This document shows, piece after piece, positions 36,101-44,336 of a stretch of DNA of 64,000 nt. The notes below the pieces were generated by a model. That model was not told where the DNA came from and ran no database searches. It saw nothing but the letters and a program-made list of their open reading frames with translations. The position numbers and the translations under genes were made by a program. The stretch's first letter is position 1, and every line of letters begins with the position of its first letter. The stretch comes from Thalassotalea euphylliae (GTDB lineage: Bacteria; Pseudomonadota; Gammaproteobacteria; Enterobacterales; Alteromonadaceae), in NCBI RefSeq assembly GCF_003390395.1, contig NZ_QUOV01000001.1, forward strand, positions 1,240,001 through 1,304,000. Direction: 5' to 3'.

Positions 36101-36986
36101 CATGGCCAAGCCCTAAGGTATGGCCAAGCTCATGGGCAATTACATCCGTCGGTAAGGTTTTTGAGCTGACTCTTAAAGTTCTGTCATAAAATTGACCATA
36201 TACCTGGCCCTGGTTTTCATTATGTTCAGTAAACTGCCATTGGGGGGCAAGTCCTAAAAAGAAACCACCCATAATGGCATCCGACGCTAAAAACACAACT
36301 CTGTCGGCCTTACCTTTAGCTAATGCCAAGGCAATATTGTTATCAGTAGCGTTGTAATCTCCTTGTACGAAATTGCTAAAAACATTGTTATCTTGCCATT
36401 GCTTCAGTTGAATGATATCGCCCAGTTGATATGTGAACTCTGTAATGCCAGAGTTCAAGAGAATTAGGTTCGCCCTGTCAATGCCTGCCTGTATTTGTTG
36501 GTAGGGAGTCAGGCCAAAGTTACCTTGTGCTATCCAGGCTTCTTTTATTGAGTCAAAGTCAACGACAAAGCTTACAGTTACTTCATTATCGGTGATGCTT
36601 AACTGTTCTTGTTTTTCTTGTTTTAAGCGCTTGCTTTTTTCGGGTGGGCTTACTTGTTTGGTAACCGTATGAAAAATAGTTTGCTTACGTGCTTCTGGTG
36701 TTAATGTCATCAGCTTTTTATGCTGGGGTAAAGCATTTGAAATCGCTGAGCCAAACTCTCCAGAAATATAGCTGACAGGATTACCTGTTCGGTCAATTCG
36801 AATAAACCCTGAACTTAACCCATCGTTTGATTTGTAAAAACCGAGCTGACCATTGTTATCTTCGATAGTTTTATACAAGGTGAACGTCTTGTCGTGACTA
36901 TCAAATGACTGGGAAAGTTCCGCTGTACTGGCATATGAAGTTGACAATGCGGCTAATAAGACGACTGAAACTATAGACTTCCTCAT
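33162..36986 (-). CDS. Secreted metzincin protease with thrombospondin-3 and FG-GAP repeats
   Basis: A secreted zinc metalloprotease of 1274 residues. I start at the ATG at 36986, preceded by AAAGGACG and giving a clear signal peptide (MRKSIVSVVLLAALSTSYAS). The catalytic motif HELGHTLGLGH is at residues 285-295 and the Met-turn is VMSYG, so it is a metzincin. A beta-rich region follows (about 440-820), then four or so thrombospondin type 3 calcium repeats (DSDGDGVLDKNDAFP and similar, residues about 826-940), then six FG-GAP/VCBS-like repeats (949-1264). Its export route is probably type II secretion; no GlyGly-CTERM is present. The gene is alone and divergent from the locus around it. Confidence 0.88.
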   Translation of the reverse strand: MRKSIVSVVLLAALSTSYASTAELSQSFDSHDKTFTLYKTIEDNNGQLGFYKSNDGLSSGFIRIDRTGNPVSYISGEFGSAISNALPQHKKLMTLTPEARKQTIFHTVTKQVSPPEKSKRLKQEKQEQLSITDNEVTVSFVVDFDSIKEAWIAQGNFGLTPYQQIQAGIDRANLILLNSGITEFTYQLGDIIQLKQWQDNNVFSNFVQGDYNATDNNIALALAKGKADRVVFLASDAIMGGFFLGLAPQWQFTEHNENQGQVYGQFYDRTLRVSSKTLPTDVIAHELGHTLGLGHERRNNGEEYDYATPYGFTDIEGSLATVMSYGIDCQEYCRHRPDVFSNPDVKINDRAVGKSNDFVDAADNAGFIKKTWPMTTYTQFELQPFTQQVANGELTLSWQNESGLLSQTLYISSDRCPNLPSPLDTSPLYYEVDNKYSETQLAKGKTSFTLKHPSSESCAILVGKYSFNGTELYRPIAMSELNSSFNNKLFVTVNQHDIEFTDFGQAKSITATLSDQSLASSLEVQVKDNFNRELRGVDEYKELSTASFSSWLSATISNNGQQSEITLSLSNDINDYASLLTHLDYGFFNMSTVPMRLYNRANGASSYFWVNLATLFSKFPAITLNSSSALYTHADTTGSVTAILDNIVNAKDININSVSDDSSWELESSVIKPLGVNQYKVTLTAPKPNNNDIPHTATIAIGQTGVQQSVNFYTADWPYAEMTEANYTTTVGKPIAISTRVYNKDVQAGEFSGYNVEYSTANFEQSEFVARSGSSLKRLNNGTPQVTYDMEFSKAGDYAFKVYSFEGNLGYPIGQFNVSVTLPPGEADSDGDGVLDKNDAFPNNPEESKDSDGDGVGDNSDVFPLDASEYLDTDGDGIGDNKDDDRDGDGVDNSQDAFPLDATESLDTDGDGTGDNSDQDIDGDGIANHLDCSPRDKMDTSYCGTTHMDFDGDGKADIAVRRSATFYNYVLNSKQTDIGRHVFGRQQTDIPVSGDFDGDGITDIAVRRPSTYAWYIQNSSGVDRTTKHRDGITRVLFGRDSADIPVPADYDGDGITDIAVWRPTNQYFYVKNSSGKDLATGFADGITRRKLGTHSSNIPVPADYDGDGKADMAVRNPEAFTWTIINSAGADLLTGNSDGISRKIFGKHSADIAVPADFDGDGKADLAVRRPSNQFWYVLNSSGVDLLTGNSDGITRRRFGNQEADIPVVADYDGDSRADIAVRRPSTMTWYILNSTGKDSLTSKHDGITRRQFGLKTTDIPLAAPVTIKMTMLD
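33195..34142 (-). repeat. Six FG-GAP repeats in the protease gene
   Basis: Six consecutive coding repeats, the first 46 codons and the other five exactly 54 codons (162 bases) each. The consensus is D(F/Y)DGDGxADIAVRRP, then a core with WYxxNSSG, DGITR and FG, and ADIPVPA at the end. The repeats are similar but diverged at the DNA level. Each opens with a calcium-binding DxDGDG loop. Confidence 0.9.
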
Positions 36987-37348
36987 AAATACTACGTCCT
37001 TTTTATGGAAGATATGGATAAATAGTTGCTTATGCGACGAGTATCGAAAACAACTAATAAATAGGTAAAACAAAAAGCTCGTGATAATACCAAGTTTTAT
37101 TAATGTTTTGTATTTAATGAAAAAATTTGTTTAGGTTTATACGAAGAAGCTACGATAAATAGTAGTTAATTCCGATAGAGGGCCTTAAACTTTCCATTTA
37201 ACTATATATAGGCAATTTAAAAGCATAAAGTTTGAGAAGAAATGGGGGGAAATATACTCTATAGGTTGTCCAACAGTTTAGGTCTTAACTTCAATACAAT
37301 TGGTGTGCATACTAGCTCCTTAATTGGTTTAATTGGTTTATTTGTTCA
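36987..37348. other. Gene-free stretch between protease and GH88 genes
   Basis: These 362 bases are AT-rich. The part nearest the protease holds its ribosome site (AAAGGACG on the minus strand), and its promoter should lie in the next 150 bases, though I see no convincing boxes. No hairpin terminator for the GH88 gene direction is present apart from short direct repeats (TTAATTGGTTTAATTGG near 37320). Confidence 0.6.
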
Positions 37349-38554
37349 CTAGCTTGGAAGAGTTATTTTATTTATTTGCAACATCAAAACTTCGATGAAG
37401 TAATAGTCTGCATAAATAAGTGATGTTTCAACTTCTTTATTGGCGGGAACATTGCCCGATGCTTTCTTTAACAAGGCAGGGCTATTCGGATTGATATCTA
37501 AATAGTTATCGTTCAATAAGTTATTGATTAGAGCTTTTGAGGCTTGTTGATAGCGAATACTTTCCTCACTGCTAACAGCTTGACTTAGCTGCCAAATTGC
37601 TGATGCTGCAATAACAGCAGCTGAGCTGTCCTTAATGTTTTGATCTGCTCTTAGGTCAAAGTCCCAAGCGGGAACACCGTCCGTTGGTAGAGTGCTAATA
37701 AAGTAATCAGCCAACTTTTGTGCGCTGGCTAAAAAATTCTTATTATTAGTTTCAACATAAGCCAGTGTGAAGCCATAAATTCCCCAAGCTTGACCTCTAG
37801 CCCAAGTTGAACTATTCGCAAATCCTTGTACGGTTTGTTTGTTGACTACTTCTCCAGAGCTAGGTGAGAAGTCTACTAGATGGAAGCTAGTGCCATTATC
37901 TCTAAGGTGATTTTGTTGAGTTGTGAGCGCATGTTGCTCAGCTATTTGGTAGTGATTGGCTAAGTTGTATTGCTTTGCAGAATACCAAAGCAAATCTAAA
38001 TTCATCATATTGTCGATAATTACCGGATAAGCGAAGTTACCGAAATCCCATGAACGTATCGCCATTACTTGTGGACTGTAACGTCTACTTAAGTGGTTTG
38101 CTGCAAACTCTAATGGCGGGCTGTATTTATCATCATTTGTTAACCTTAGAGCCTTCCCGTAGCTGTTGTTAAAGATAAAGCCAAGATCATGGTTATCAAA
38201 ATCCTTGTGTCCTTCTAAGGGAGTCGTCCATTTGTCGGCAAGTGGAATTAGTGATTCATCAAGTAATGCTAATTGCCATAAGACGCCGGGAAAAAAACCG
38301 TCTGTCCAATCTTTCCAGTTTTGCTGGTGCCATTGGCCATTTGTAGCTTCGCGGATATAGCCTTCGTCTGGTGATAGCCTAGTGGCTTGTAGCTTATATT
38401 TGGCAATAGCAAGGTCAAGCACTTGTGATTTGGTTATGGGGAAGCTGAAATTTTCAGGGGGGATAGTTTCCACTTCATTATTTGTAGACGTGCTTGAGTT
38501 ACACCCAACTAACAAAGCTAAAATTGTGGGTAACAGTAAATATATTGATTTCAA
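37349..38554 (-). CDS. GH88-family unsaturated glucuronyl hydrolase lipoprotein
   Basis: A 401-residue lipoprotein (lipobox LVGC, Cys18) of the GH88/GH105 type, enzymes that remove the unsaturated uronic acid left at chain ends by polysaccharide lyases. It has the (alpha/alpha)6-barrel motifs WHQQNWKDWTDGFFPGVLW, WARGQAWGIYGFTLAYVET and VPAWDFDLRAD. The downstream KDSSAAVIAASAIWQL is also typical. GH105 is the alternative, but the WARGQAWG and DWTDGFFPG segments favour GH88. It lies inside the polysaccharide locus, divergent from the flippase gene 80 bases away, and its substrate could be the polymer made by that locus (inference). Confidence 0.85.
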   Translation of the reverse strand: MKSIYLLLPTILALLVGCNSSTSTNNEVETIPPENFSFPITKSQVLDLAIAKYKLQATRLSPDEGYIREATNGQWHQQNWKDWTDGFFPGVLWQLALLDESLIPLADKWTTPLEGHKDFDNHDLGFIFNNSYGKALRLTNDDKYSPPLEFAANHLSRRYSPQVMAIRSWDFGNFAYPVIIDNMMNLDLLWYSAKQYNLANHYQIAEQHALTTQQNHLRDNGTSFHLVDFSPSSGEVVNKQTVQGFANSSTWARGQAWGIYGFTLAYVETNNKNFLASAQKLADYFISTLPTDGVPAWDFDLRADQNIKDSSAAVIAASAIWQLSQAVSSEESIRYQQASKALINNLLNDNYLDINPNSPALLKKASGNVPANKEVETSLIYADYYFIEVLMLQINKITLPS

Positions 38555-38634
38555 AGTAACGCCTACAAAGTTTTTATTTTTCCGTATAATACCTAAGTTT
38601 TCACTTCAACATAGTAAAGTTCGGGAAAAATTGC

Positions 38635-39963
38635 TTGTCACATAATCAATTATTGAAAAAATTTCACTCACCAGCAATTCGAAATACCTTATGGTTGACC
38701 TCTGAGAAATTGTTTTCTATGGCGTTGGTATTACTGGTTAATATTTTTGTTGCGCGTCATTTAGGGCCTGAGCTATTTGGTACTTTGAGCTTTTTCCTAG
38801 CAAGTGTTGCCTTGATGGTGCCGTTAACCTCACTAGGTATGAATGCGATTATTACCCGAGAGGTAGTAAATACCCCCGAGCGTCAATCATTAATTGTGAG
38901 TACCGCACTTGCCTTCCGACTGATTGGTGGAGGGCTGGCATTTGTGTTATTGGTCGCAATAGTTTCGTTAGAAGTGCTAACCATCAAAGTAGAGCTAGAA
39001 TCTTTATTTTTTATACTGGCTTTTGCTAACTTATTTGTTGCTTTCCATGTTGTCGATTTTTGGTTTCAAGCAAAAGTGCTTTCCCGATATATTGTGAAAG
39101 TAAGATTTATCGTGCTCTTGTTTATTTCATTAACTAAGCTTGTTGCCGTCTACTTTAATGCTGATATAGCTTCTTTTGTATGGTTGGCCGCAATTGAATC
39201 GCTTTTGATTTCGTTGGGCTTTTTATTTATTTATCTATATAAGTCGAAAGCTCGCTTGTTCTCAGGAGTCGATTTTTCTTATGGTTCCAATGTTCTTAAG
39301 CAATCAAAGTGGTTGATACTTTCTAGTGTTGCTTCGATTATTTACTTAAAAATAGATCAGTTGATGCTAGCTGAGATGGTCTCAACTCGTGAAGTTGGTG
39401 TGTATGCTGTGGCTAGCCGAATATCAGAAGTCTGGTATTTTTTTCCCGTTGCTATAGTTGCTTCGTTTTTTCCATCATTACTTAAACTCAAGCAGTCCTC
39501 GGAGGCTAGCTATAAGAAAAAGTTACAGCAATTGTGTGATGCATTGTTTGCTTTTGCGTTGATCATTGCTGTCGTGATTTATTTTACAAGCGATTGGCTT
39601 ATTTTGTTGTTATTTGGCGAAGAGTTTCAAGCGTCTGGTGTTATTTTAGCTATTCATATTTGGGCCGGGCTATTTGTATTCATGCGGGCGTTGCTAAGTA
39701 AGTGGATCTTAGCTGAAAATCTAGTGAAATTTTCGTTAATTACCCATGGCGTCGGCGCAGTGGTAAATGTCGCATTAAATTATTATCTAATTCCTCAATA
39801 CCAAGGAATTGGAGCAGCCATTTCTACTGTAATTGCATACGCTTTTGCATCTTACGTGGTGCTGCTATTTCATCCTGCTACTTGGCCAATGGCTAAAATA
39901 ATGACGAAGTCTATGTTTTTCCCTAGCCGTTTATTTGCCCGTAAGGTAAACTCTCCTGCTTGA
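38635..39963 (+). CDS. wzx: Polysaccharide flippase Wzx
   Basis: A membrane flippase of the polysaccharide transporter family, 442 residues, with about 12 membrane helices. It moves lipid-linked repeat units across the inner membrane. The N-terminal NTLWLTSEKLFSMALVLLV and ARHLGPELFGTLSFF are family hallmarks, as is the later LKIDQLMLAEMVSTREVGVYAVA. The TTG at 38635 is the best start I see, with only a weak GGGA upstream, so the exact N-terminus is uncertain. It opens the main wzx-to-glycosyltransferase run. Confidence 0.88.
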   Translation: MSHNQLLKKFHSPAIRNTLWLTSEKLFSMALVLLVNIFVARHLGPELFGTLSFFLASVALMVPLTSLGMNAIITREVVNTPERQSLIVSTALAFRLIGGGLAFVLLVAIVSLEVLTIKVELESLFFILAFANLFVAFHVVDFWFQAKVLSRYIVKVRFIVLLFISLTKLVAVYFNADIASFVWLAAIESLLISLGFLFIYLYKSKARLFSGVDFSYGSNVLKQSKWLILSSVASIIYLKIDQLMLAEMVSTREVGVYAVASRISEVWYFFPVAIVASFFPSLLKLKQSSEASYKKKLQQLCDALFAFALIIAVVIYFTSDWLILLLFGEEFQASGVILAIHIWAGLFVFMRALLSKWILAENLVKFSLITHGVGAVVNVALNYYLIPQYQGIGAAISTVIAYAFASYVVLLFHPATWPMAKIMTKSMFFPSRLFARKVNSPA

Positions 39964-40059
39964 TTTTTTATTCGCTAGATTATTAGCTGTATGTTGGTTA
40001 ATTGGTGAGCAAATTTCTTGCCTGTAATATCATTAAACTCTACTAACTAAAAATTTGTC

Positions 40060-41127
40060 ATGAAGTCTTTATTAAGAAAAGTGTTATCGCCGTCAACACT
40101 CGTAAAATTAAAAAATATTGTCAGTGATTTAGACAGCAAAATCTATCCGACTTTTAGCAAACACCCTTTTTTAAGTTCAATTTATTATTGTTTTTTTAGT
40201 ACCCAATTTCGGCGAGAGCACCATGCCGTGCTGCAAGGCAGACTTAGGTATACCAAATCACTTAAAACGATTGAACAATCAAGTATTTTATTGCGCCGCA
40301 ATACTCATCGATTGGAAAAGGGGTTGATTATGCAACCCAGACGAGAAGTGTTCGCTGAGGCATATATCGGAGAAACGATCGATTGTTTCCAAAACTGTTT
40401 GCAGAGCACAGAGATGTGTAAAGACGAGTTGAAATGGGCGCAAGACGTGCTGGTGAAATACTTTGAAGTGGTTGGCTCTTCTTCTGTGTTAGACCGAGCA
40501 AGGTCTCAATTTGAACAGTTGACTCTAATGAGCTTTGACCTTGACGCTGATTCATTGCCTTATCAACACAATCAAAGAGTCAAGTCACCTATAACGCAGC
40601 AGCAATTAGAGAGTTTATTTAAACAACGCCGCTCTGTTCGTTGGTACGAAAACAAACCGGTTGAACTTGATAAATTACAGCAAGCGATTGAAATGGCTTC
40701 TCAAGCCCCTAGCGCTTGCAATCGTCAGCCATTTCAATTTTATACTACAGTTGACCAGTCAAAAGCTGCGGAGTTGTCATCAATTGCGATGGGCACAACT
40801 GGTTTTGCTGACAATATTCCGGCCTTAATTGTTGTTGTCGGGGACTTATCTTCATACCCTGCTGAGCGAGATCGTCATGTGATATACATTGACGGCGGTT
40901 TAGCGTCGATGCAACTGATGCTAGCACTTGAGACTATAGGTCTTTCTTCATGCCCAATTAACTGGCCTGATATCGAGGTTTGCGAAGTAAAATTAGCTAA
41001 AAAGTTAAACCTTCCGGCTCACTTGAGGCCAATTATGATGATTGCCATTGGCTATGCTCAGTCAGAAGGCCAGATTCCATATTCTCAAAAGAAAAGCGCT
41101 CAGTTGTTGCTTAAGGAAATTCATTAA
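40060..41127 (+). CDS. Nitroreductase-family protein in the polysaccharide cluster
   Basis: A 355-residue protein whose C-terminal half (about 185-350) is a nitroreductase-like flavin domain: RRSVRWYENKPVELDKLQQA, QAPSACNRQPFQFYTT, GFADNIPALIVVVGDL and DGGLASMQLMLALETIGL. The N-terminal 180 residues are not recognised; they contain LRRNTHRLEKGLIMQPRRE. The reaction is unknown. It abuts the pyruvyl transferase gene (the ATG directly overlaps its stop region), suggesting a joint step such as modification of a sugar in the polymer. Confidence 0.75.
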   Translation: MKSLLRKVLSPSTLVKLKNIVSDLDSKIYPTFSKHPFLSSIYYCFFSTQFRREHHAVLQGRLRYTKSLKTIEQSSILLRRNTHRLEKGLIMQPRREVFAEAYIGETIDCFQNCLQSTEMCKDELKWAQDVLVKYFEVVGSSSVLDRARSQFEQLTLMSFDLDADSLPYQHNQRVKSPITQQQLESLFKQRRSVRWYENKPVELDKLQQAIEMASQAPSACNRQPFQFYTTVDQSKAAELSSIAMGTTGFADNIPALIVVVGDLSSYPAERDRHVIYIDGGLASMQLMLALETIGLSSCPINWPDIEVCEVKLAKKLNLPAHLRPIMMIAIGYAQSEGQIPYSQKKSAQLLLKEIH

Positions 41128-42275
41128 TGTTTATCGAAATTAAAGGGGTTCAGTTTGTCAATAAAGGTGCTGAACTAATGTTGGCATCTGTAGTTGAGAG
41201 AGTAAAACAGTACTGGCCTGATGCTGAAATTGTGCTTGAAGGTAACCCTTTCTCGCCTTATAAGTCGCGAGCTTTACTCGGCGCTTATCAAAAGTTATCG
41301 CTACGTAAGAATGTGTTGGATTTAAACTCTTTTGCATATTATCTCCCTAAGTCTGTACGAAACTATCTTAAAAAGTGGGGCATAGTGACAGAGGCAGATA
41401 TAGACGTTGTGCTAGATGCTGCTGGTTTTGCCTATGGAGATCAATGGGGCGCATTGAAAGTTACGCATTTAGGGGGAGAGCTGAATCGTTATAAAAAACA
41501 CGGGTGTAAATATATATTCTTACCGCAGGCGCTAGGGCCATTTACTCGTGAAAAAGACATTAAGACACTTAAGGCATCCCTGCCCAACGCCTCATTAATT
41601 TGTGCTCGTGAAGAAGACTCTTATAACAATATTCGTGGCATTATTGGCGATGCAAGTAATTTAATACAGATGCCTGATTTTACTAATGCTGTAAAGGGAA
41701 TTGTGCCGGATTATTGGCAAGGCGGCGACAAGAAAGTTTGCTTTGTGCCGAATTCGAATATGATTGGTGTTAAGAATCGAAATCTAGATTGGAAGAAAAA
41801 TTATATCAGTATCATGCAAATGCTGATAGAGCGCGTTAAACAGCAAGGCTTTATTCCTGTTCTTCTTAATCATGAAGGTGAAGGTGATCGGGATATTTGT
41901 GATCAGCTCAACGCACTTTTTGATAATAGTATTGAAGTTATTGAAGAGTCTCACCCGTTGAAAGTAAAAGGCATTATTGGCGCATCAAAAGCAATTGTGT
42001 GTTCACGCTTTCATGGATGTGTTAGTGCGCTTTCTCAAGGTGTTCCTAACCTTGGTACTAGTTGGAGTCACAAATATGAGCAGCTATACCGTGAGTATGA
42101 AGTATCAGAGTTGTTAATTGATCCTCTTGCTAGTGAAGACGCGCTTGTTGAGTCAATGGATAATGTCTTGAACGATAATCAAGAATTCGTTAATTGTATC
42201 AATAAAAACGCAGATAAATATAAAGCGATAACTGAAGAAATGTGGTCTAGGGTTGTTGCGGTTGTTAATGGCTAA
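41127..42275 (+). CDS. Polysaccharide pyruvyl transferase family protein
   Basis: A 382-residue enzyme of the polysaccharide pyruvyl transferase family (CsaB/WcaK type), which puts ketal-linked pyruvate on surface sugars from phosphoenolpyruvate. Typical segments are FVNKGAELMLASVVERV, VVLDAAGFAYGDQWG, IFLPQALGPFTREKDIK, ICAREEDSYNNI, LNHEGEGDRDICDQL and the SRFHGCVSALSQGVPNL motif. It overlaps the nitroreductase gene by one base and lies in front of wzz. Pyruvate ketals add negative charge and, on cell-wall polymers of Gram-positives, bind S-layer SLH domains; here that link is only suggestive. Confidence 0.85.
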   Translation: MFIEIKGVQFVNKGAELMLASVVERVKQYWPDAEIVLEGNPFSPYKSRALLGAYQKLSLRKNVLDLNSFAYYLPKSVRNYLKKWGIVTEADIDVVLDAAGFAYGDQWGALKVTHLGGELNRYKKHGCKYIFLPQALGPFTREKDIKTLKASLPNASLICAREEDSYNNIRGIIGDASNLIQMPDFTNAVKGIVPDYWQGGDKKVCFVPNSNMIGVKNRNLDWKKNYISIMQMLIERVKQQGFIPVLLNHEGEGDRDICDQLNALFDNSIEVIEESHPLKVKGIIGASKAIVCSRFHGCVSALSQGVPNLGTSWSHKYEQLYREYEVSELLIDPLASEDALVESMDNVLNDNQEFVNCINKNADKYKAITEEMWSRVVAVVNG

Positions 42276-42302
42276 GAAAATTAGTTGAAGGGAGAATCTA
42301 GG

Positions 42303-43217
42303 TTGACTGAGCAGTTGAATAGGCAAGAAATTTCTTTAAGCGAGTTATTTTCTGCCTTATGGCAGGGGAAGTTAACAATTGTTATTGGCGCATTGTTTTT
42401 TGCGCTACTTTCGGTAGCAATTGCTTTATATTTACCGAATCAATACAAGTCTAAAACAACACTTATTATTAACACTGAGTCAACCAGTAAGTTAGCTTCC
42501 TTAGCTGGAGGTTTAGGTGGTTTGGCCGGAATTGCAGGGATCAATTTAGGCTCAGGACAAGATGGAGCGAACCCGTTAATAGCTAAAGAGTTGGTGACAT
42601 CTCAAGCGTTTATTTTGGAGTTTGTCAATAAACACAATATTCTGGTTCCTTTGATGGCTGCACAAGAGTGGGACATAGCAAGTGGTGAATTAATCCTTGA
42701 CAACTCGCTGTATGACAGTGAACGAAAGTTGTGGCTGTACGGAGATAACCCTACCCAAGAAACACGCCCTAAGAAAGAAGATATAGTTAAAGAGTTCAAA
42801 GATGTTATTCGTTTAAGCGAGGATACTAAGACTGGTGTATTAACGATGACTGCTGAGTTTTATTCGCCCGTGCTCGCTCAGCAATGGCTGACTATGTTCA
42901 TCAATGATATTAATGAAACTATCCGTCAACATGACGTTGAGCAGTCCTCTAAAAGTATTGAGTACTTAAAAGGGCTCATTGATGAAACGAGTAATCGTCA
43001 TTTCCAAGAGACGTTCAATACGTTAATTGAGGAGCAAACTAAAAAGCTGATGCTCAGTAAAGTACGTGATGATTACGTTTTTAAGCCTATCGATCCACCT
43101 AATATTCCAGAAAAAAAATCTAAGCCACTTAGAGCGATAATTTGCGTTGTTGGGACTTTTTTAGGTGGTATCTTGATGTCATTATTTGTGCTGATCCGCT
43201 ATTTCACTCGCAAATAA
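42303..43217 (+). CDS. wzz: Polysaccharide chain-length regulator Wzz
   Basis: An inner-membrane chain-length determinant of 304 residues. TTG 42303 is chosen because GGGAG lies eight bases before it and the result starts TEQLNRQEISLSELFSALWQG, typical for Wzz; the TTG at 42285 would lie upstream of that site. One membrane helix is near residues 20-42 and another at the C-terminus (after PPNIPEKKSKP), the usual Wzz layout. No BY-kinase domain is fused, unlike Wzc. It supports a Wzx/Wzy pathway. Confidence 0.88.
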   Translation: MTEQLNRQEISLSELFSALWQGKLTIVIGALFFALLSVAIALYLPNQYKSKTTLIINTESTSKLASLAGGLGGLAGIAGINLGSGQDGANPLIAKELVTSQAFILEFVNKHNILVPLMAAQEWDIASGELILDNSLYDSERKLWLYGDNPTQETRPKKEDIVKEFKDVIRLSEDTKTGVLTMTAEFYSPVLAQQWLTMFINDINETIRQHDVEQSSKSIEYLKGLIDETSNRHFQETFNTLIEEQTKKLMLSKVRDDYVFKPIDPPNIPEKKSKPLRAIICVVGTFLGGILMSLFVLIRYFTRK

Positions 43218-43223
43218 ATCAAG

Positions 43224-44336
43224 ATGATGAAAAGTAGTAGGTTAAAGGTAGCATTTATCGCCCCCGGTTCCATTAATCATACAGTTAAGTGGGTTAATGG
43301 CTTAGTTGATCTCGATTTAGATGTTACTTTAGTTACTCAGCATAAAGTTGAGGTTGAGTTAGACCCTCGAGTCGAAGTAATTAATTTACCTATTACTGGT
43401 GGGCTAGGCTATTTACTTAATGCTTATGCTCTTAATCGCGCCATACATAAGATACAACCTGATATTATCAATGTTCACTATGCCAGCGGTTATGGCACAC
43501 TAGCGCTGCTTTCTTGCATAAAGCCCTATATTTTGTCTGTATGGGGGAGCGATGTGTATGAATTCCCTTATCAATCAAATTTTAAAATGTGGTTGATCAA
43601 TCGCACACTTTGTAATGCTGAGCATATAGCGTCAACTAGTCATGCAATGGCTTCTCAAGTGTGTAATTTGCTAGAAGACAAATCGCTAGATATTTCTATT
43701 ACACCTTTTGGTGTTGATTTGACTCGCTTTAAACCAATGCGTCCAATATTTAGCAACAACTCTATCACTGTTGGTATCGTTAAGCGTTTAGAGCACAAGT
43801 ATGGTGTAGATTTACTGATCGCTGCTTTTAAGTTGGTACAAGAGCATTTCTCTAATCAAGCTAATGATATTCCCAGGTTGATATTAAAAATTGTTGGTGA
43901 TGGCAGCAAAGAAGAAGATTTAAAGGCACAAGCTGAGGCATTATCGATAGCATCAAGTATCGATTTTGTTGGTTCGATTGATAACTCACAAGTCTGTGAA
44001 GTTATCAATGATATGGATATATTTGTTGTACCTAGTCGAATTGAGAGTTTCGGTGTGTCAGCCATAGAGGCTATGGCTTGTGAGCGGCCGTGCATTGTAG
44101 CTAATACTGGTGGGCTGCCTGAAGTCGTGTCTTATGGAAAGGTTGGGCTTATAGCCAAGTATGAATCGGTGCAGGATATTGCTGCAAAGATTATTTATTT
44201 GGTTGAACATAAAGTAGAAGCCCAACAGTTAGCCATTAAAGCTCGCGAGCATGTTTTAGCGCATTATGGTAATAAGGCCGCGCTAGAAACTATGCATGAC
44301 CTTTATCAAAGGTTTTATAATGAACCTAGACTATAA
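43224..44336 (+). CDS. Glycosyltransferase family 4
   Basis: A cytoplasmic retaining glycosyltransferase of 370 residues with a GT-B fold. Visible motifs are INVHYASGYGTLALLS and SVWGSDVYEFPYQ in the N-terminal half and IFVVPSRIESFGVSAIEAMACERP in the C-terminal half, which contains the E-x7-E catalytic pattern. Donor and acceptor sugars cannot be told. It overlaps the wzy start by 17 bases. Confidence 0.87.
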   Translation: MMKSSRLKVAFIAPGSINHTVKWVNGLVDLDLDVTLVTQHKVEVELDPRVEVINLPITGGLGYLLNAYALNRAIHKIQPDIINVHYASGYGTLALLSCIKPYILSVWGSDVYEFPYQSNFKMWLINRTLCNAEHIASTSHAMASQVCNLLEDKSLDISITPFGVDLTRFKPMRPIFSNNSITVGIVKRLEHKYGVDLLIAAFKLVQEHFSNQANDIPRLILKIVGDGSKEEDLKAQAEALSIASSIDFVGSIDNSQVCEVINDMDIFVVPSRIESFGVSAIEAMACERPCIVANTGGLPEVVSYGKVGLIAKYESVQDIAAKIIYLVEHKVEAQQLAIKAREHVLAHYGNKAALETMHDLYQRFYNEPRL

